Shown here piece after piece: positions 53,612 to 61,797 of a stretch of DNA of 64,000 nucleotides. Source of the stretch: Mycobacterium colombiense (lineage in GTDB: Bacteria; Actinomycetota; Actinomycetes; Mycobacteriales; Mycobacteriaceae); contig NZ_LZKI01000108.1 of the NCBI RefSeq assembly GCF_001672755.1, positions 62,001-126,000 of the forward strand, in the 5' to 3' direction. Numbering within the stretch: the first letter of the stretch is position 1; each line of letters starts with the position of its first letter. The position numbers were made by a program, and so were the translations under genes. Below the pieces are notes generated by a model. That model saw only the letters and a list, made by a program, of their open reading frames with translations. It was not told the DNA's origin and did not search any database.

Positions 53612-55104
53612 ACATCGGCATCATCGGCGCCGGGCCCGGGGGCCTGGCGCTGGGAATCATGCTGTCACGGGCCGGTTTTGACCGGTTCACCATCTTCGAC
53701 CGGGAAGACGGCGTCGGGGGCACCTGGCGAATCAACACCTATCCGGGGCTCGCGTGTGACGTCAAATCGCACCTCTACTCGTATTCGTTCGACCTGAACG
53801 CCGACTGGTCGCGGCTGTGGTCCGGGCAGGCCGAGATCCTGGACTACTTCCAGCGCTGCGCCGACAAGTACGGCCTGCGGCCACACCTGCGGCTGCGCAC
53901 CGAAATAACAGCGGCGCATTGGGATCCGGACAGCCAGCTGTGGTGCCTGACCACCGCGTCCGGCGAGCAGCACCACTTCAACGTCGTTGTGTCGGCGGTC
54001 GGGCTGTTCACCCGCCCGCTGCTTCCCGACCTCACCGAAGAGGAGCCGTTCGCCGGGACGGTGATGCACTCGTCACGCTGGGACCACTCGATACCGTTGG
54101 AAGGCAAGCGGATCGCCGTGCTGGGTACGGGTTCGACGGCCTCCCAGCTGATCCCCGAGCTGGCCAAGGTCGCCGACAAGGTGTATTCGGTGCAACGGTC
54201 GCCGACCTGGATCCTGCCCAAGCCCGACCGGCACTACACGCAGCGCGAACGCTGGCTGTTCGCGCACCTTCCGTTCGCCAAAAAGCTTTACCGGGCCCGG
54301 CTGTGGCTGCGCAGCGAATCCAACATCGCGGTGATCGAGCACGGCAGCGAAAAGACCGAGCAATTCAAGGCCGTCGCGCTCGGACTTCTGGAGAAGACGG
54401 TCGAGGACGAGGAATTACGCCGCAAGCTCACCCCGGAGCACCCGATGGGCTGCAAGCGGCTGGTGTTCTCGTCGGACTATCTGGCCGCGCTGACCCAGCC
54501 GAACGTCGAGGTGGTGACCAGCCCGGCGCGCGCCCTGCGCAGCCGGTCCCTGGTGACCGACGACGGCACCGAACGCGAGGTGGACCTGGTGGTCTGCGCC
54601 ACCGGTTACGCCGCGGCCGACTATCTCGCGGAACTGGACGTGTCCGGTGAACAGGGAAAGACCCTGCGGGAGGAATGGCAGGACGGGGCGCACGCCTACC
54701 TCGGCATGGCCGTACCGGGATTCCCCAACTTCTTCATGCTGTACGGACCCAACACCAATGTCGGCTCCAACAGTGTCATCTTCATCCTCGAGGCGCAGGC
54801 GCGCTACATCGTACGGGCGCTGAAGTACCTGCGGCGCAGGGGCAAGCGCTACGTCGCGGTGCGGCCCGCCGCGCTGGCCGACTTCGTCGCCAAGATCGAT
54901 CGATGGATGGTGGGTACCGTCTGGACCACTCAGTGCAGCAACTACTTCCGCGCCCCCAACGGCCGCGTGGTCACCCAGTGGCCGCGCAGCGCGCGGGCCT
55001 TCTGGAACATGACGCGCAGGTTCACCCCTGCCGACTTCCTCTTCACCGCGCCCGTCGCGCCGGCCCCCGACACGGTCACGGCGCCTGAGCGGGGCGTGCG
55101 GTGA
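53608..55104 (+). CDS. Baeyer-Villiger-type flavin monooxygenase
   Basis: 498 aa. Two dinucleotide motifs, GAGPGG near residue 7 and GTGSTA near 172, with the BVMO fingerprint FAGTVMHSSRWD between them (FxGxxxHxxxWD). Further signs are DVGGTWRINTYPGLACD-type GVGGTWRINTYPG. It should insert oxygen into a ketone to give an ester or lactone with NADPH and O2. The ATG at 53608 is chosen for the ATGA overlap with the SDR; a second ATG lies five codons upstream. Confidence 0.9.
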   Translation: MNIGIIGAGPGGLALGIMLSRAGFDRFTIFDREDGVGGTWRINTYPGLACDVKSHLYSYSFDLNADWSRLWSGQAEILDYFQRCADKYGLRPHLRLRTEITAAHWDPDSQLWCLTTASGEQHHFNVVVSAVGLFTRPLLPDLTEEEPFAGTVMHSSRWDHSIPLEGKRIAVLGTGSTASQLIPELAKVADKVYSVQRSPTWILPKPDRHYTQRERWLFAHLPFAKKLYRARLWLRSESNIAVIEHGSEKTEQFKAVALGLLEKTVEDEELRRKLTPEHPMGCKRLVFSSDYLAALTQPNVEVVTSPARALRSRSLVTDDGTEREVDLVVCATGYAAADYLAELDVSGEQGKTLREEWQDGAHAYLGMAVPGFPNFFMLYGPNTNVGSNSVIFILEAQARYIVRALKYLRRRGKRYVAVRPAALADFVAKIDRWMVGTVWTTQCSNYFRAPNGRVVTQWPRSARAFWNMTRRFTPADFLFTAPVAPAPDTVTAPERGVR

Positions 55105-56039
55105 CGGCGCTGGACGGCGCCGATCGCCTGGATCCCGCGCTGCGCGAGGTGGCGACGACGCGCACCGACTTCTCCCTCGCCGCAATCCAACTCACCCGGG
55201 AACCGTTCAACGAACGCCGCCGGCTGACCGCCGAGCAGACCGATGCGCGTGGGGTCCGGATCGTCGAGGACAGCGTGCCGACGGCCTCTGGTGACGTCGG
55301 GGTGCGCATCTATCGCGGTGGGCTCGCGGGCCCGGCGCCTGCCGTGGTGTTCTGCCACGCCGGTGGCTTCGCGCTGGGCAACCTCGACACCGATCACGTG
55401 CAGTGCGTCGAGCTTGCGCGCCGCGGCGGCTGCACCGTGGTGTCGGTCGACTACCGGCTCGCCCCCGAACACCCCTACCCGGCGGCCCTCGAGGACGCCG
55501 GCGCCGTGCTGCGTTGGGTGAATGCGAATGCGGTTGCGCTCGAGGTGAATCCGGCACGGCTGGCGGTCGCGGGCAGCAGCGCCGGTGCCGCGCTGGCCGC
55601 GTGCCTGGCGCAGCGGGCCACCGACGGGGCGGCGCCGCCGGTGGTGTTCCAGCTGCTGCACCAACCGGTGCTCGACGATCGGGTCACCCCGTCGAAGGTG
55701 GAGTTCCGCGCCAGCCCGGCGTTCGACGGTGAGGGCGCCGATCTGATGTGGCGTCACTACCTGGGCCCGGCCGGTGCGTGCGAATCCGCGGTGCCCGCCC
55801 GCCGCAGCGAATTCGCCGGACTGCCACCGGCTTTGATCACGTGCGCGGAGGTCGATCCGTTTCGTGACGAGGCGGTCGACTACGCACTGTGGCTACTGCG
55901 CGCCGGGGTTTCCGCCGAGTTGCACGTCTTCGCGCGCGCCTGTCACGGGTTCGACTCGCTGCTGCCGGATTGGGAGGGCTCGCAACGACTGTTCGCGCTG
56001 CAGGGTCACGCCCTGGCCACCGCATTGCACAGCGACTAA
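55101..56039 (+). CDS. HSL-type alpha/beta hydrolase (lipase/esterase)
   Basis: 312 aa. Hormone-sensitive-lipase fold: oxyanion HAGG (HGGG variant with Ala), nucleophile GSSAG, acid in EVDPFRDEA and His in CHGFDSL. It could open the ester or lactone made by the monooxygenase. GTG start overlaps the previous stop. Its stop overlaps by 4 bases the stop of convergent adhE1, where the M. tuberculosis-like order resumes. Confidence 0.87.
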   Translation: MTALDGADRLDPALREVATTRTDFSLAAIQLTREPFNERRRLTAEQTDARGVRIVEDSVPTASGDVGVRIYRGGLAGPAPAVVFCHAGGFALGNLDTDHVQCVELARRGGCTVVSVDYRLAPEHPYPAALEDAGAVLRWVNANAVALEVNPARLAVAGSSAGAALAACLAQRATDGAAPPVVFQLLHQPVLDDRVTPSKVEFRASPAFDGEGADLMWRHYLGPAGACESAVPARRSEFAGLPPALITCAEVDPFRDEAVDYALWLLRAGVSAELHVFARACHGFDSLLPDWEGSQRLFALQGHALATALHSD

Positions 56040-57148
56040 CCGTCGAATCTGATCAGCTGCCGCACGGCGGTGCCGTCGGCCAGGTTGTCCATCGCCTCGT
56101 TGATTCCCTCCAACGGAATCGTGGACGACACCAGAGATTCCACCGGCAGCCGGCCCGACTGCCACAGCTCGACGAAACGGGGAATGTCCCGGCTGGGCAC
56201 CGCCGAGCCGAGGTAGCTGCCGATCAATGACCGGCCCTCGGCTACAAAACCCAACGGCGACACGCTGATTCGCGCGGCGGGCGGCGGCAGGCCCACGGTG
56301 ATGGTCCGCCCGCCGGGCGCAGTCAAGCCGATCGAGGTCTCCAGCGCGGCCGGATGACCGACCGCCTCGACCACCACGGCGGCCTTCACCCCGGCGTCCG
56401 CGGCCTGCTGCGGCGTGTAGGCGTCATGGGCGCCCAGGCGGCGGGCGGCCGTCAATTTCTCCGGCAGCTGGTCGACGGCCACGACGCGGACGCCGTCGTA
56501 GGTCAGCGCGGTGAGCAGCGCCGCCATCCCGACACCCCCCAGCCCGACGACGGCAACAGTCTGGCCCGGCCGCGGATGCCCCACGTTGAGCACGGCGCCA
56601 CCACCGGTGAGCACAGCGCAGCCCAGCAGCGCGGCGACGTCGGGCGGCACGTCGCCGGGCACCGCGACCGCGCTGGCCCGATTGACGACGGCGTGCGTCG
56701 CGAAGCCCGAGACGCCGAGGTGGTGATACACCGGGTGCCCGGCCCGGCTGAGCCGAATGTCGCCGCCGAGCAAGGTGCCGGCGCCGTTCGCCGCGCTGCC
56801 CGGTTCGCACGGCGTCAGGCCGTCGGTCGCGCACGCCGCGCAATGGCCGCACCGCGGCAAGAACACCAGCACCACCCGCTGACCCACGGCCAGGTCGTCG
56901 ACGCCCTCGCCGACCCGTTCGACGATCCCGGCGGCCTCGTGGCCGAGCAACATCGGCACCGGCCGCACCCGGTTCCCGTCGACCACCGACAGGTCGGAGT
57001 GGCACACGCCGGCCGCCTCGACGCGGACCAGGACTTCGTCGCGCCCCGGGGGCGCCAGGTCGAGTTCGGTGATGGCGATCGGCCGCGACTGCGCGTAGGG
57101 CCGAGGTGACCCGATGTGCTCCAGTACCGCGCCCCTGATTGAAGGCAT
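56036..57148 (-). CDS. adhE1: Zinc-type alcohol dehydrogenase AdhE1
   Basis: 370 aa. Catalytic zinc residues in AAGVCHSDLSV and LGHEAAG; structural zinc lobe CGHCAACATDGLTPC with four cysteines; Rossmann motif VAVVGLGGVGMAALL. Class III-like/mycothiol-dehydrogenase-type length. Position matches Rv0162c. ATG 57148 is 14 bp from the ATG of the divergent thioesterase gene, so promoters overlap the coding ends or transcripts are leaderless. Confidence 0.88.
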   Translation of the reverse strand: MPSIRGAVLEHIGSPRPYAQSRPIAITELDLAPPGRDEVLVRVEAAGVCHSDLSVVDGNRVRPVPMLLGHEAAGIVERVGEGVDDLAVGQRVVLVFLPRCGHCAACATDGLTPCEPGSAANGAGTLLGGDIRLSRAGHPVYHHLGVSGFATHAVVNRASAVAVPGDVPPDVAALLGCAVLTGGGAVLNVGHPRPGQTVAVVGLGGVGMAALLTALTYDGVRVVAVDQLPEKLTAARRLGAHDAYTPQQAADAGVKAAVVVEAVGHPAALETSIGLTAPGGRTITVGLPPPAARISVSPLGFVAEGRSLIGSYLGSAVPSRDIPRFVELWQSGRLPVESLVSSTIPLEGINEAMDNLADGTAVRQLIRFDG

Positions 57149-57162
57149 GTTGGAATACAACC

Positions 57163-57639
57163 ATGGCGTCGACTTCCGTAGTTCCGCCCGCACCGGACGG
57201 GTTGACCAGCAACGACTTTCCGGTGCTGTGGCCGGTTGGAACCCGGTGGGCCGACAACGACATGTTCGGCCACCTCAACAACGCTGTGTACTACCAGCTG
57301 TTCGACACCGCGATCAACGCCTGGATCAACACCAGCACCGGGCTGGACCCGATCACCACGCCCGCGCTGGGCATTGTCGCCGAATCGGGTTGCCGCTACT
57401 TCTCCGAACTGCAATTCCCGCAGGACCTCATGGTGGGCCTGGCCGTCACGCGGCTGGGCCGCAGCAGCGTCACCTACCGGCTGGGCGTGTTCCGGACCGA
57501 CCCCGCGGAAAGCAAGGCGCAACCCATCACCGCGCTGGGCCACTGGGTACACGTCTACGTCGACCGGACCACCCGCAAGTCCGTCCCGATTCCCGACGCC
57601 GTCCGCGCGCTGCTCGCCTCGGCCACCGTGGACCAATAG
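57163..57639 (+). CDS. Acyl-CoA thioesterase, 4HBT hotdog type (Rv0163-like)
   Basis: 158 aa. Single hotdog: VLWPVGTRWADNDMFGHLNNAVYYQLFDTAINAWI with the catalytic Asp in WADND, then SGCRYFSELQFPQDLMVGLAV and HWVHVYVDRTTRKSVPIPD. Typical of YbgC/FadM-type 4-hydroxybenzoyl-CoA thioesterases. Start chosen at ATG 57163. Very short divergent gap to adhE1. Precedes TB18.5 as in H37Rv. Confidence 0.85.
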   Translation: MASTSVVPPAPDGLTSNDFPVLWPVGTRWADNDMFGHLNNAVYYQLFDTAINAWINTSTGLDPITTPALGIVAESGCRYFSELQFPQDLMVGLAVTRLGRSSVTYRLGVFRTDPAESKAQPITALGHWVHVYVDRTTRKSVPIPDAVRALLASATVDQ

Positions 57640-57734
57640 TCGACCAATAAGGGCCTGACACCAGGGCTTTCGTCACCGGACGGGGCCGCGACGGCACCGT
57701 GGGGACGCGCCGCGGGCCCGGCTATGCTTCGCGC

Positions 57735-58175
57735 ATGCCAGTCATGAGCAAGACCGTCGAGGTGGACGCCGACGCCGCATTGATCATGAAGATCGTCGGC
57801 GACTTCGAGGCCTACCCGCAGTGGAACGAGGAGATCAAGGGCCTCTGGGTGCTTGCCCGCTACGACGACGGGCGCCCCAGCCAGTTGCGGCTCGACACCG
57901 ACTACCAGGGCATGCAGAGCATGTTCATTCAGGCCGTGTACTACCCGGGCGAAAACCAGATCCAGACCGTCCTGCAGCAGGGCGACCTGTTCACCAAGCA
58001 GGAGCAGTTGTTCAGCGTGGTGTCGATGGGGGCGTCGAGCCTGCTCACGGTGGACCTGGACGTCGAGACCTCGATGCCGGTTCCGGCGCCGATGGTGAAG
58101 CAACTCCTCAACAACGTGCTCGACCATCTGGCCGAAAGCCTCAAGCAGCGCGCCGAGCAGCTGGCCTCGAGCTAG
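57735..58175 (+). CDS. TB18.5: SRPBCC family protein TB18.5 (Rv0164-like)
   Basis: 146 aa. VMSKTVEVDADAALIMKIVGDFEAYPQWNEEIKGLWVLARYDDGRPSQLRLDT... is nearly the same as Rv0164. Small helix-grip protein, function unknown, a T-cell antigen in M. tuberculosis. A TATGCT -10 element at 57723-57728, seven bases before this ATG, suggests a leaderless start; the H37Rv annotation begins further upstream, and the in-frame GTG at 57699 is the alternative. Confidence 0.85.
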   Translation: MPVMSKTVEVDADAALIMKIVGDFEAYPQWNEEIKGLWVLARYDDGRPSQLRLDTDYQGMQSMFIQAVYYPGENQIQTVLQQGDLFTKQEQLFSVVSMGASSLLTVDLDVETSMPVPAPMVKQLLNNVLDHLAESLKQRAEQLASS

Positions 58176-58183
58176 CCCTGATG

Positions 58184-58228
58184 GCGGCGACCCGCTTCGC
58201 CCGGCTTCGCCGCGCTCGCGATCGCCGC
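58184..58228. repeat. Stem-loop intergenic element, possibly related to the 57-bp repeat
   Basis: GCGGCGA at 58184-58190 pairs with TCGCCGC at 58222-58228, with the internal direct repeat GCTTCGCC (58194-58201 and 58204-58211). It fills the gap between TB18.5 and the end of mce1R (convergent), and includes the end of the mce1R stop. On the minus strand GAAGCCGGG and the flanking GGCGA.. resemble the 57-bp tandem unit (GTAGCCGGG). Likely a dispersed mycobacterial repeat that may also end both transcripts. Confidence 0.5.
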
Positions 58229-58908
58229 TAGTCGAAGATCCCGGTGCGGTCGCGCATCTCGGTCAGCCGGGTGGCCGCATCGGTGAACTGCCACACGGTG
58301 TGCTCGATCACCGCGGCGCTGTCGCGGCGGCGCAGCGCGGCGATCAGCTGGCGGTGGTTGTCCACCGCCGCCTCTCCCCACCGCTGGTCGGCGGCGTAGA
58401 CGAGCACCGGCATGTAGCGCGCGGCGTTGAGCAGGAACCAGGCCAGCTTGATCCGGCCGCTCGCCTGGTTGAAGACGCGGTGGAACGCGAACTCGATGCC
58501 CGCGATGGTCTCGGCGTCGCCGGACCCCACGGCCGCGGCCAGCGAGTCGTTGATCCGGTCCAGCTCGTCGATCTCGGCGTCGGTGATGTGGTCGGTGGCC
58601 GCGGCCGCCAGCTCGCGGGCGATCGATGCCTGCAGCCAGAAAATGTCCTCGATGTCCTGCCGGGTCAGCGGCAGCACGACGTGGCCGCGGTGCGGTTCGA
58701 GCTGCACCATGCCCTCGCCGCGCAGCTTCAGCAGGGCCTCGCGCACCGGGGTGACGCTGACCCCGAGCTCGGCCGCGGTCTCGTCCAACCGGATGAACGT
58801 CCCCGGGCGCAGGGTGCCGGACATGATCGCCGCTCGCAGATGACCGGCCACCTCATCGGACAACTGCGCCCGGCGTAGCGGCCGCCGACTCCTCGGCTGC
58901 ATTGACAT
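58228..58908 (-). CDS. mce1R: GntR/FadR-family repressor Mce1R
   Basis: 226 aa. FadR-type winged helix (LSDEVAGHLRAAIMSGTLRPGTFIRLDETAAELGVSVTPVREALLKLRGEGMVQLEPHRG) with a FCD-like C-domain. Divergent from fadD5 and mce1, as in H37Rv, where Mce1R represses this operon. The 5' end is uncertain: 58902, 58908 and 58920 are all possible, and an extension to 59034 lacks family signal and would run over the operator. A large inverted repeat lies in the gap. Confidence 0.88.
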   Translation of the reverse strand: MSMQPRSRRPLRRAQLSDEVAGHLRAAIMSGTLRPGTFIRLDETAAELGVSVTPVREALLKLRGEGMVQLEPHRGHVVLPLTRQDIEDIFWLQASIARELAAAATDHITDAEIDELDRINDSLAAAVGSGDAETIAGIEFAFHRVFNQASGRIKLAWFLLNAARYMPVLVYAADQRWGEAAVDNHRQLIAALRRRDSAAVIEHTVWQFTDAATRLTEMRDRTGIFD

Positions 58909-58966
58909 CGGTGCGTTCACGGGGGCTGCCAGGGCTTTCGTGGGCTTGGCGGGACGGAGTTTAAGT

Positions 58967-59009
58967 TTTGACGGGCGTTGACGGGGACTTGTCAGTGGAC
59001 CGTCAACGC
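58967..59009. promoter_or_regulatory. Candidate Mce1R operator, long inverted repeat
   Basis: GGCGTTGACGG at 58973-58983 and CCGTCAACGCC at 58999-59009 are perfect 11-bp arms. TTGACGGG occurs as two direct copies (58967-58974, 58977-58984) and in inverted form (CCGTCAA, 58999-59005), so there are three half-sites. Between them GACTTGTC is a small dyad. It lies 58 bp before mce1R and 73 bp before fadD5, the right place for a shared operator. Confidence 0.65.
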
Positions 59010-59082
59010 CATAGTGTGACCCACACAACACCAAGTTTTATCAAATATCAACCTGGCGCAAGCGGTGCGCGAGTGAAGGGAA

Positions 59083-60687
59083 GTGCTGAGTTTGACCGCG
59101 CAATTGGCGAACCATCCGACACAGGCGAATGAGCAGCCGTATCTGGCCCGGCGACAGAACTGGGTGAACCAGCTGGAGCGGCACGCGCTGATGCAGCCGA
59201 AGGCGACGGCGCTGCGCTTCCTGGGCAAAACCCTGACGTGGGGCGAGCTGCACGACCGGGTGTCGGCGCTGGCCGACGCGCTGAGCCGCCGGGGTGTCGG
59301 CTTCGGCGACCGGGTCATGATCCTGATGCTCAACCGCACCGAGTTCGTCGAGTCGGTGCTGGCAGTGAACATGCTCGGCGCCATCGCGGTCCCGCTGAAC
59401 TTCCGGCTCACCCCACCCGAAATCGCGTTCCTGGTCCAGGATTGCGAAGCCCGCGTGATCATCACCGAACCCGTGCTGGCACCGGTGGCCACCGGCGTCC
59501 GCAGCATCGAGTCGCTGCTGGGCACCATCGTGGTGGCCGGCGGCTCGACCGACGACAGCGTGCTCGGTTACGAGGACCTGATCGACGAGCCCGGCCAACG
59601 GCACCAGCCCGTCGACATCCCGAACGATTCGCCGGCGCTGATCATGTACACCTCTGGGACCACCGGCCGGTCGAAGGGCGCCGTGCTGACCCACACCAAC
59701 CTGACCGGCCAGACGATGACCGGGCTGTACACCAACGGCGCGGACGTCAACAACGACGTCGGGTTCGTCGGTGTGCCGTTCTTCCACATCGCCGGCATCG
59801 GCAACCTGCTGACCGGGGTGCTGCTCGGCATCCCGACGGTGATCTACCCGCTGGGCGCGTTCGAGCCCGGACAGCTGCTCGACGTGCTCGCGGCCGAGAA
59901 GGTCACCGGCATCTTCCTGGTGCCCGCCCAGTGGCAGGCGGTCTGCGCGGAACAGCAAGCCCGCCCGCGTGACCTGAAGTTGCGGGTGATCTCGTGGGGC
60001 GCCGCGCCGGCTCCCGACGCGCTGCTGCGGGAGATGTCGGAGAGGTTCCCCGGCACCCAGATCCTGGCCGCATTCGGCCAGACGGAGATGTCGCCGGTCA
60101 CGTGCATGTTGCTGGGCGAAGACGCCATCCGCAAGCGCGGCTCGGTCGGCAAGGTGATCCCCACCGTCGCGGCCCGCGTCGTCGACGAAAACATGAACGA
60201 CGTGCCGGTCGGAGAGGTCGGCGAAATCGTTTACCGCGCACCGACTTTGATGAGCGGCTACTGGAACAACCCGGAGGCCACGGCGGAAGCGTTCGCCGGC
60301 GGCTGGTTCCATTCCGGCGACCTCGTCCGCATGGACGAGGAGGGCTACGTGTGGGTGGTCGATCGCAAGAAGGACATGATCATCTCCGGTGGCGAGAACA
60401 TCTACTGTGCCGAGGTGGAAAACGTCCTCGCCAGCCACCCCAGCATCGTCGAGGTCGCCGTGATCGGCCGGACCCACGACAAGTGGGGTGAGGTGCCCAT
60501 CGCGGTCGCCGCTGTCGCGGGCGACAATTTACGGCTCGACGAGCTCGATGCGTTTCTGACCGAACGGCTGGCGCGGTACAAGCATCCCAAGGCACTCGAG
60601 ATCGTCGACGCGCTGCCGCGCAACCCGGCCGGGAAGGTGCTCAAGACTGAACTGCGCGTCCGCTACGGCGTCGGAGAAATCGACTAA
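59083..60687 (+). CDS. fadD5: Fatty-acyl-CoA/AMP ligase FadD5
   Basis: 534 aa. Acyl-adenylate domain: ALIMYTSGTTGRSKGAVLTHTN (A3/P-loop), GQTEMSPVT, YVWVVDRKKDMIISGGENIYCAEVE, and the C-terminal lysine in PRNPAGKVLKTELR. Activates a fatty acid, probably recycled mycolic acids, for use by the Mce1 importer. GTG 59083 follows GAAGGGAA. It ends earlier than H37Rv FadD5 (554 aa, from memory), lacking the last basic tail. Confidence 0.93.
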   Translation: MLSLTAQLANHPTQANEQPYLARRQNWVNQLERHALMQPKATALRFLGKTLTWGELHDRVSALADALSRRGVGFGDRVMILMLNRTEFVESVLAVNMLGAIAVPLNFRLTPPEIAFLVQDCEARVIITEPVLAPVATGVRSIESLLGTIVVAGGSTDDSVLGYEDLIDEPGQRHQPVDIPNDSPALIMYTSGTTGRSKGAVLTHTNLTGQTMTGLYTNGADVNNDVGFVGVPFFHIAGIGNLLTGVLLGIPTVIYPLGAFEPGQLLDVLAAEKVTGIFLVPAQWQAVCAEQQARPRDLKLRVISWGAAPAPDALLREMSERFPGTQILAAFGQTEMSPVTCMLLGEDAIRKRGSVGKVIPTVAARVVDENMNDVPVGEVGEIVYRAPTLMSGYWNNPEATAEAFAGGWFHSGDLVRMDEEGYVWVVDRKKDMIISGGENIYCAEVENVLASHPSIVEVAVIGRTHDKWGEVPIAVAAVAGDNLRLDELDAFLTERLARYKHPKALEIVDALPRNPAGKVLKTELRVRYGVGEID

Positions 60688-60980
60688 ATCCATTCTAGGA
60701 CAAGAGATTTTAGGAGCAGAAAGGAAAATTGACGGGAGCTGTAACGTTTGCCAGCTGTTGGCGAAGGGTTAATTGTGCAGATGCGGTTCACACGTGCTTG
60801 GCCATCGGGTACATTCCTGTGGTCTCCGTTACTACTTGCCAGTAGGGAGCCGATGGTCACAGGCATCAAGCCGGGGCGAGGTGGGGGCACCCCCGGCCGC
60901 ACAGCGGTCAGGGGGCGAGGCGTGCTAGACGATCCTCCGCGACGCCAGGGAGCGCGCGGTGACGGCCAGAGGGGGCAGCG
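60688..60980. promoter_or_regulatory. fadD5-yrbE1A gap with sigma-F-like promoter
   Basis: A 293-bp gap inside the mce1 operon. It contains GTTC at 60786-60789 and GGGTA at 60807-60811, 17 bp apart, close to the sigma-F pattern (GTTT-N15-17-GGGTA). GGCCATCGGGTAC here is identical to the sequence in the dps promoter. An internal promoter for yrbE1A onwards is possible. A short open frame (60748-60984) is not supported as a gene. Confidence 0.45.
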
Positions 60981-61796
60981 GTGACTTCAACGTCGACGAG
61001 TCGGCGGGGTCCCTACTTGGTCAGCTATGTACGCGACCAGTTGGCCTCGCCGCTGACACTCGTCGGGGGATTCTTCCGGATGTGCGTGCTCACCGGAAAG
61101 GCGCTGTTTCGTCGGCCGTTCCAATGGCGCGAATTCATCCAGCAGTGCTGGTTCATCATGCGCGTCGCGTTCCTGCCGACCGTCTTCGTGTCGATCCCGC
61201 TGACCGTGCTGCTGATCTTCACGCTCAACGTGCTGCTCGCCCAGTTCGGCGCCGCCGACCTGTCCGGCGCCGGCGCCGCGATCGGCGCCGTCACCCAGCT
61301 CGGCCCGCTCACCACGGTGCTGGTGGTCGCCGGCGCCGGCTCGACCGCGATCTGCGCGGACCTGGGTGCCCGCACCATCCGCGAAGAGATCGACGCGATG
61401 GAGGTGCTCGGCATCGACCCGATCCACCGCCTGGTGGTGCCCCGGGTGCTTGCCGCGACCATCGTCGCCACGTTGCTCAACGGCCTGGTGATCACCGTCG
61501 GCCTGGTGGGCGGCTACCTGTTCGGCGTCTACCTGCAGAACGTGTCAGGCGGCGCGTACCTGGCCACCCTGACCACCATCACCGGCCTGCCCGAGGTCGT
61601 GATCGCGACGGTCAAGGCCGCGGTCTTCGGCCTGATCGCCGGCCTGGTCGGCTGCTTCCGCGGCCTGACGGTGCGCGGCGGCTCCAAGGGGCTGGGCACC
61701 GCCGTCAACGAGACCGTCGTGCTCTGCGTTGTCGCGCTCTACGCCGTCAACGTCGTGCTGACCACCATCGGTGTGCGGTTCGGGACGGGGCACTGA
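60981..61796 (+). CDS. yrbE1A: Mce1 permease YrbE1A
   Basis: 271 aa, MlaE-type permease with five to six hydrophobic helices. LVGGFFRMCVLTGKALF, CWFIMRVAFLPTVFVSIPLTVLL, and the conserved GAGSTAICADLGARTIREEIDAMEVLGIDPI. Works with YrbE1B and an ATPase to import lipids through the Mce1 protein tube. GTG start; the yrbE1B start follows 1 base after the stop. Confidence 0.95.
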   Translation: MTSTSTSRRGPYLVSYVRDQLASPLTLVGGFFRMCVLTGKALFRRPFQWREFIQQCWFIMRVAFLPTVFVSIPLTVLLIFTLNVLLAQFGAADLSGAGAAIGAVTQLGPLTTVLVVAGAGSTAICADLGARTIREEIDAMEVLGIDPIHRLVVPRVLAATIVATLLNGLVITVGLVGGYLFGVYLQNVSGGAYLATLTTITGLPEVVIATVKAAVFGLIAGLVGCFRGLTVRGGSKGLGTAVNETVVLCVVALYAVNVVLTTIGVRFGTGH

Positions 61797-61797
61797 C

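Noticed and set aside
38675-56039. Mobile element or prophage origin of the island
   Set aside because: No integrase, transposase, tRNA, direct repeat or clear composition shift was seen at the edges; insertion versus loss elsewhere cannot be decided.
58909-59034. N-terminal extension of mce1R to 59034
   Set aside because: Adds sequence without GntR character and would cover the large inverted repeat and promoter region.
60748-60984. 78-aa frame in the fadD5-yrbE1A gap
   Set aside because: Second half is low-complexity Arg/Gly, it overlaps the yrbE1A start, and no ribosome site is seen. Treated as regulatory space.
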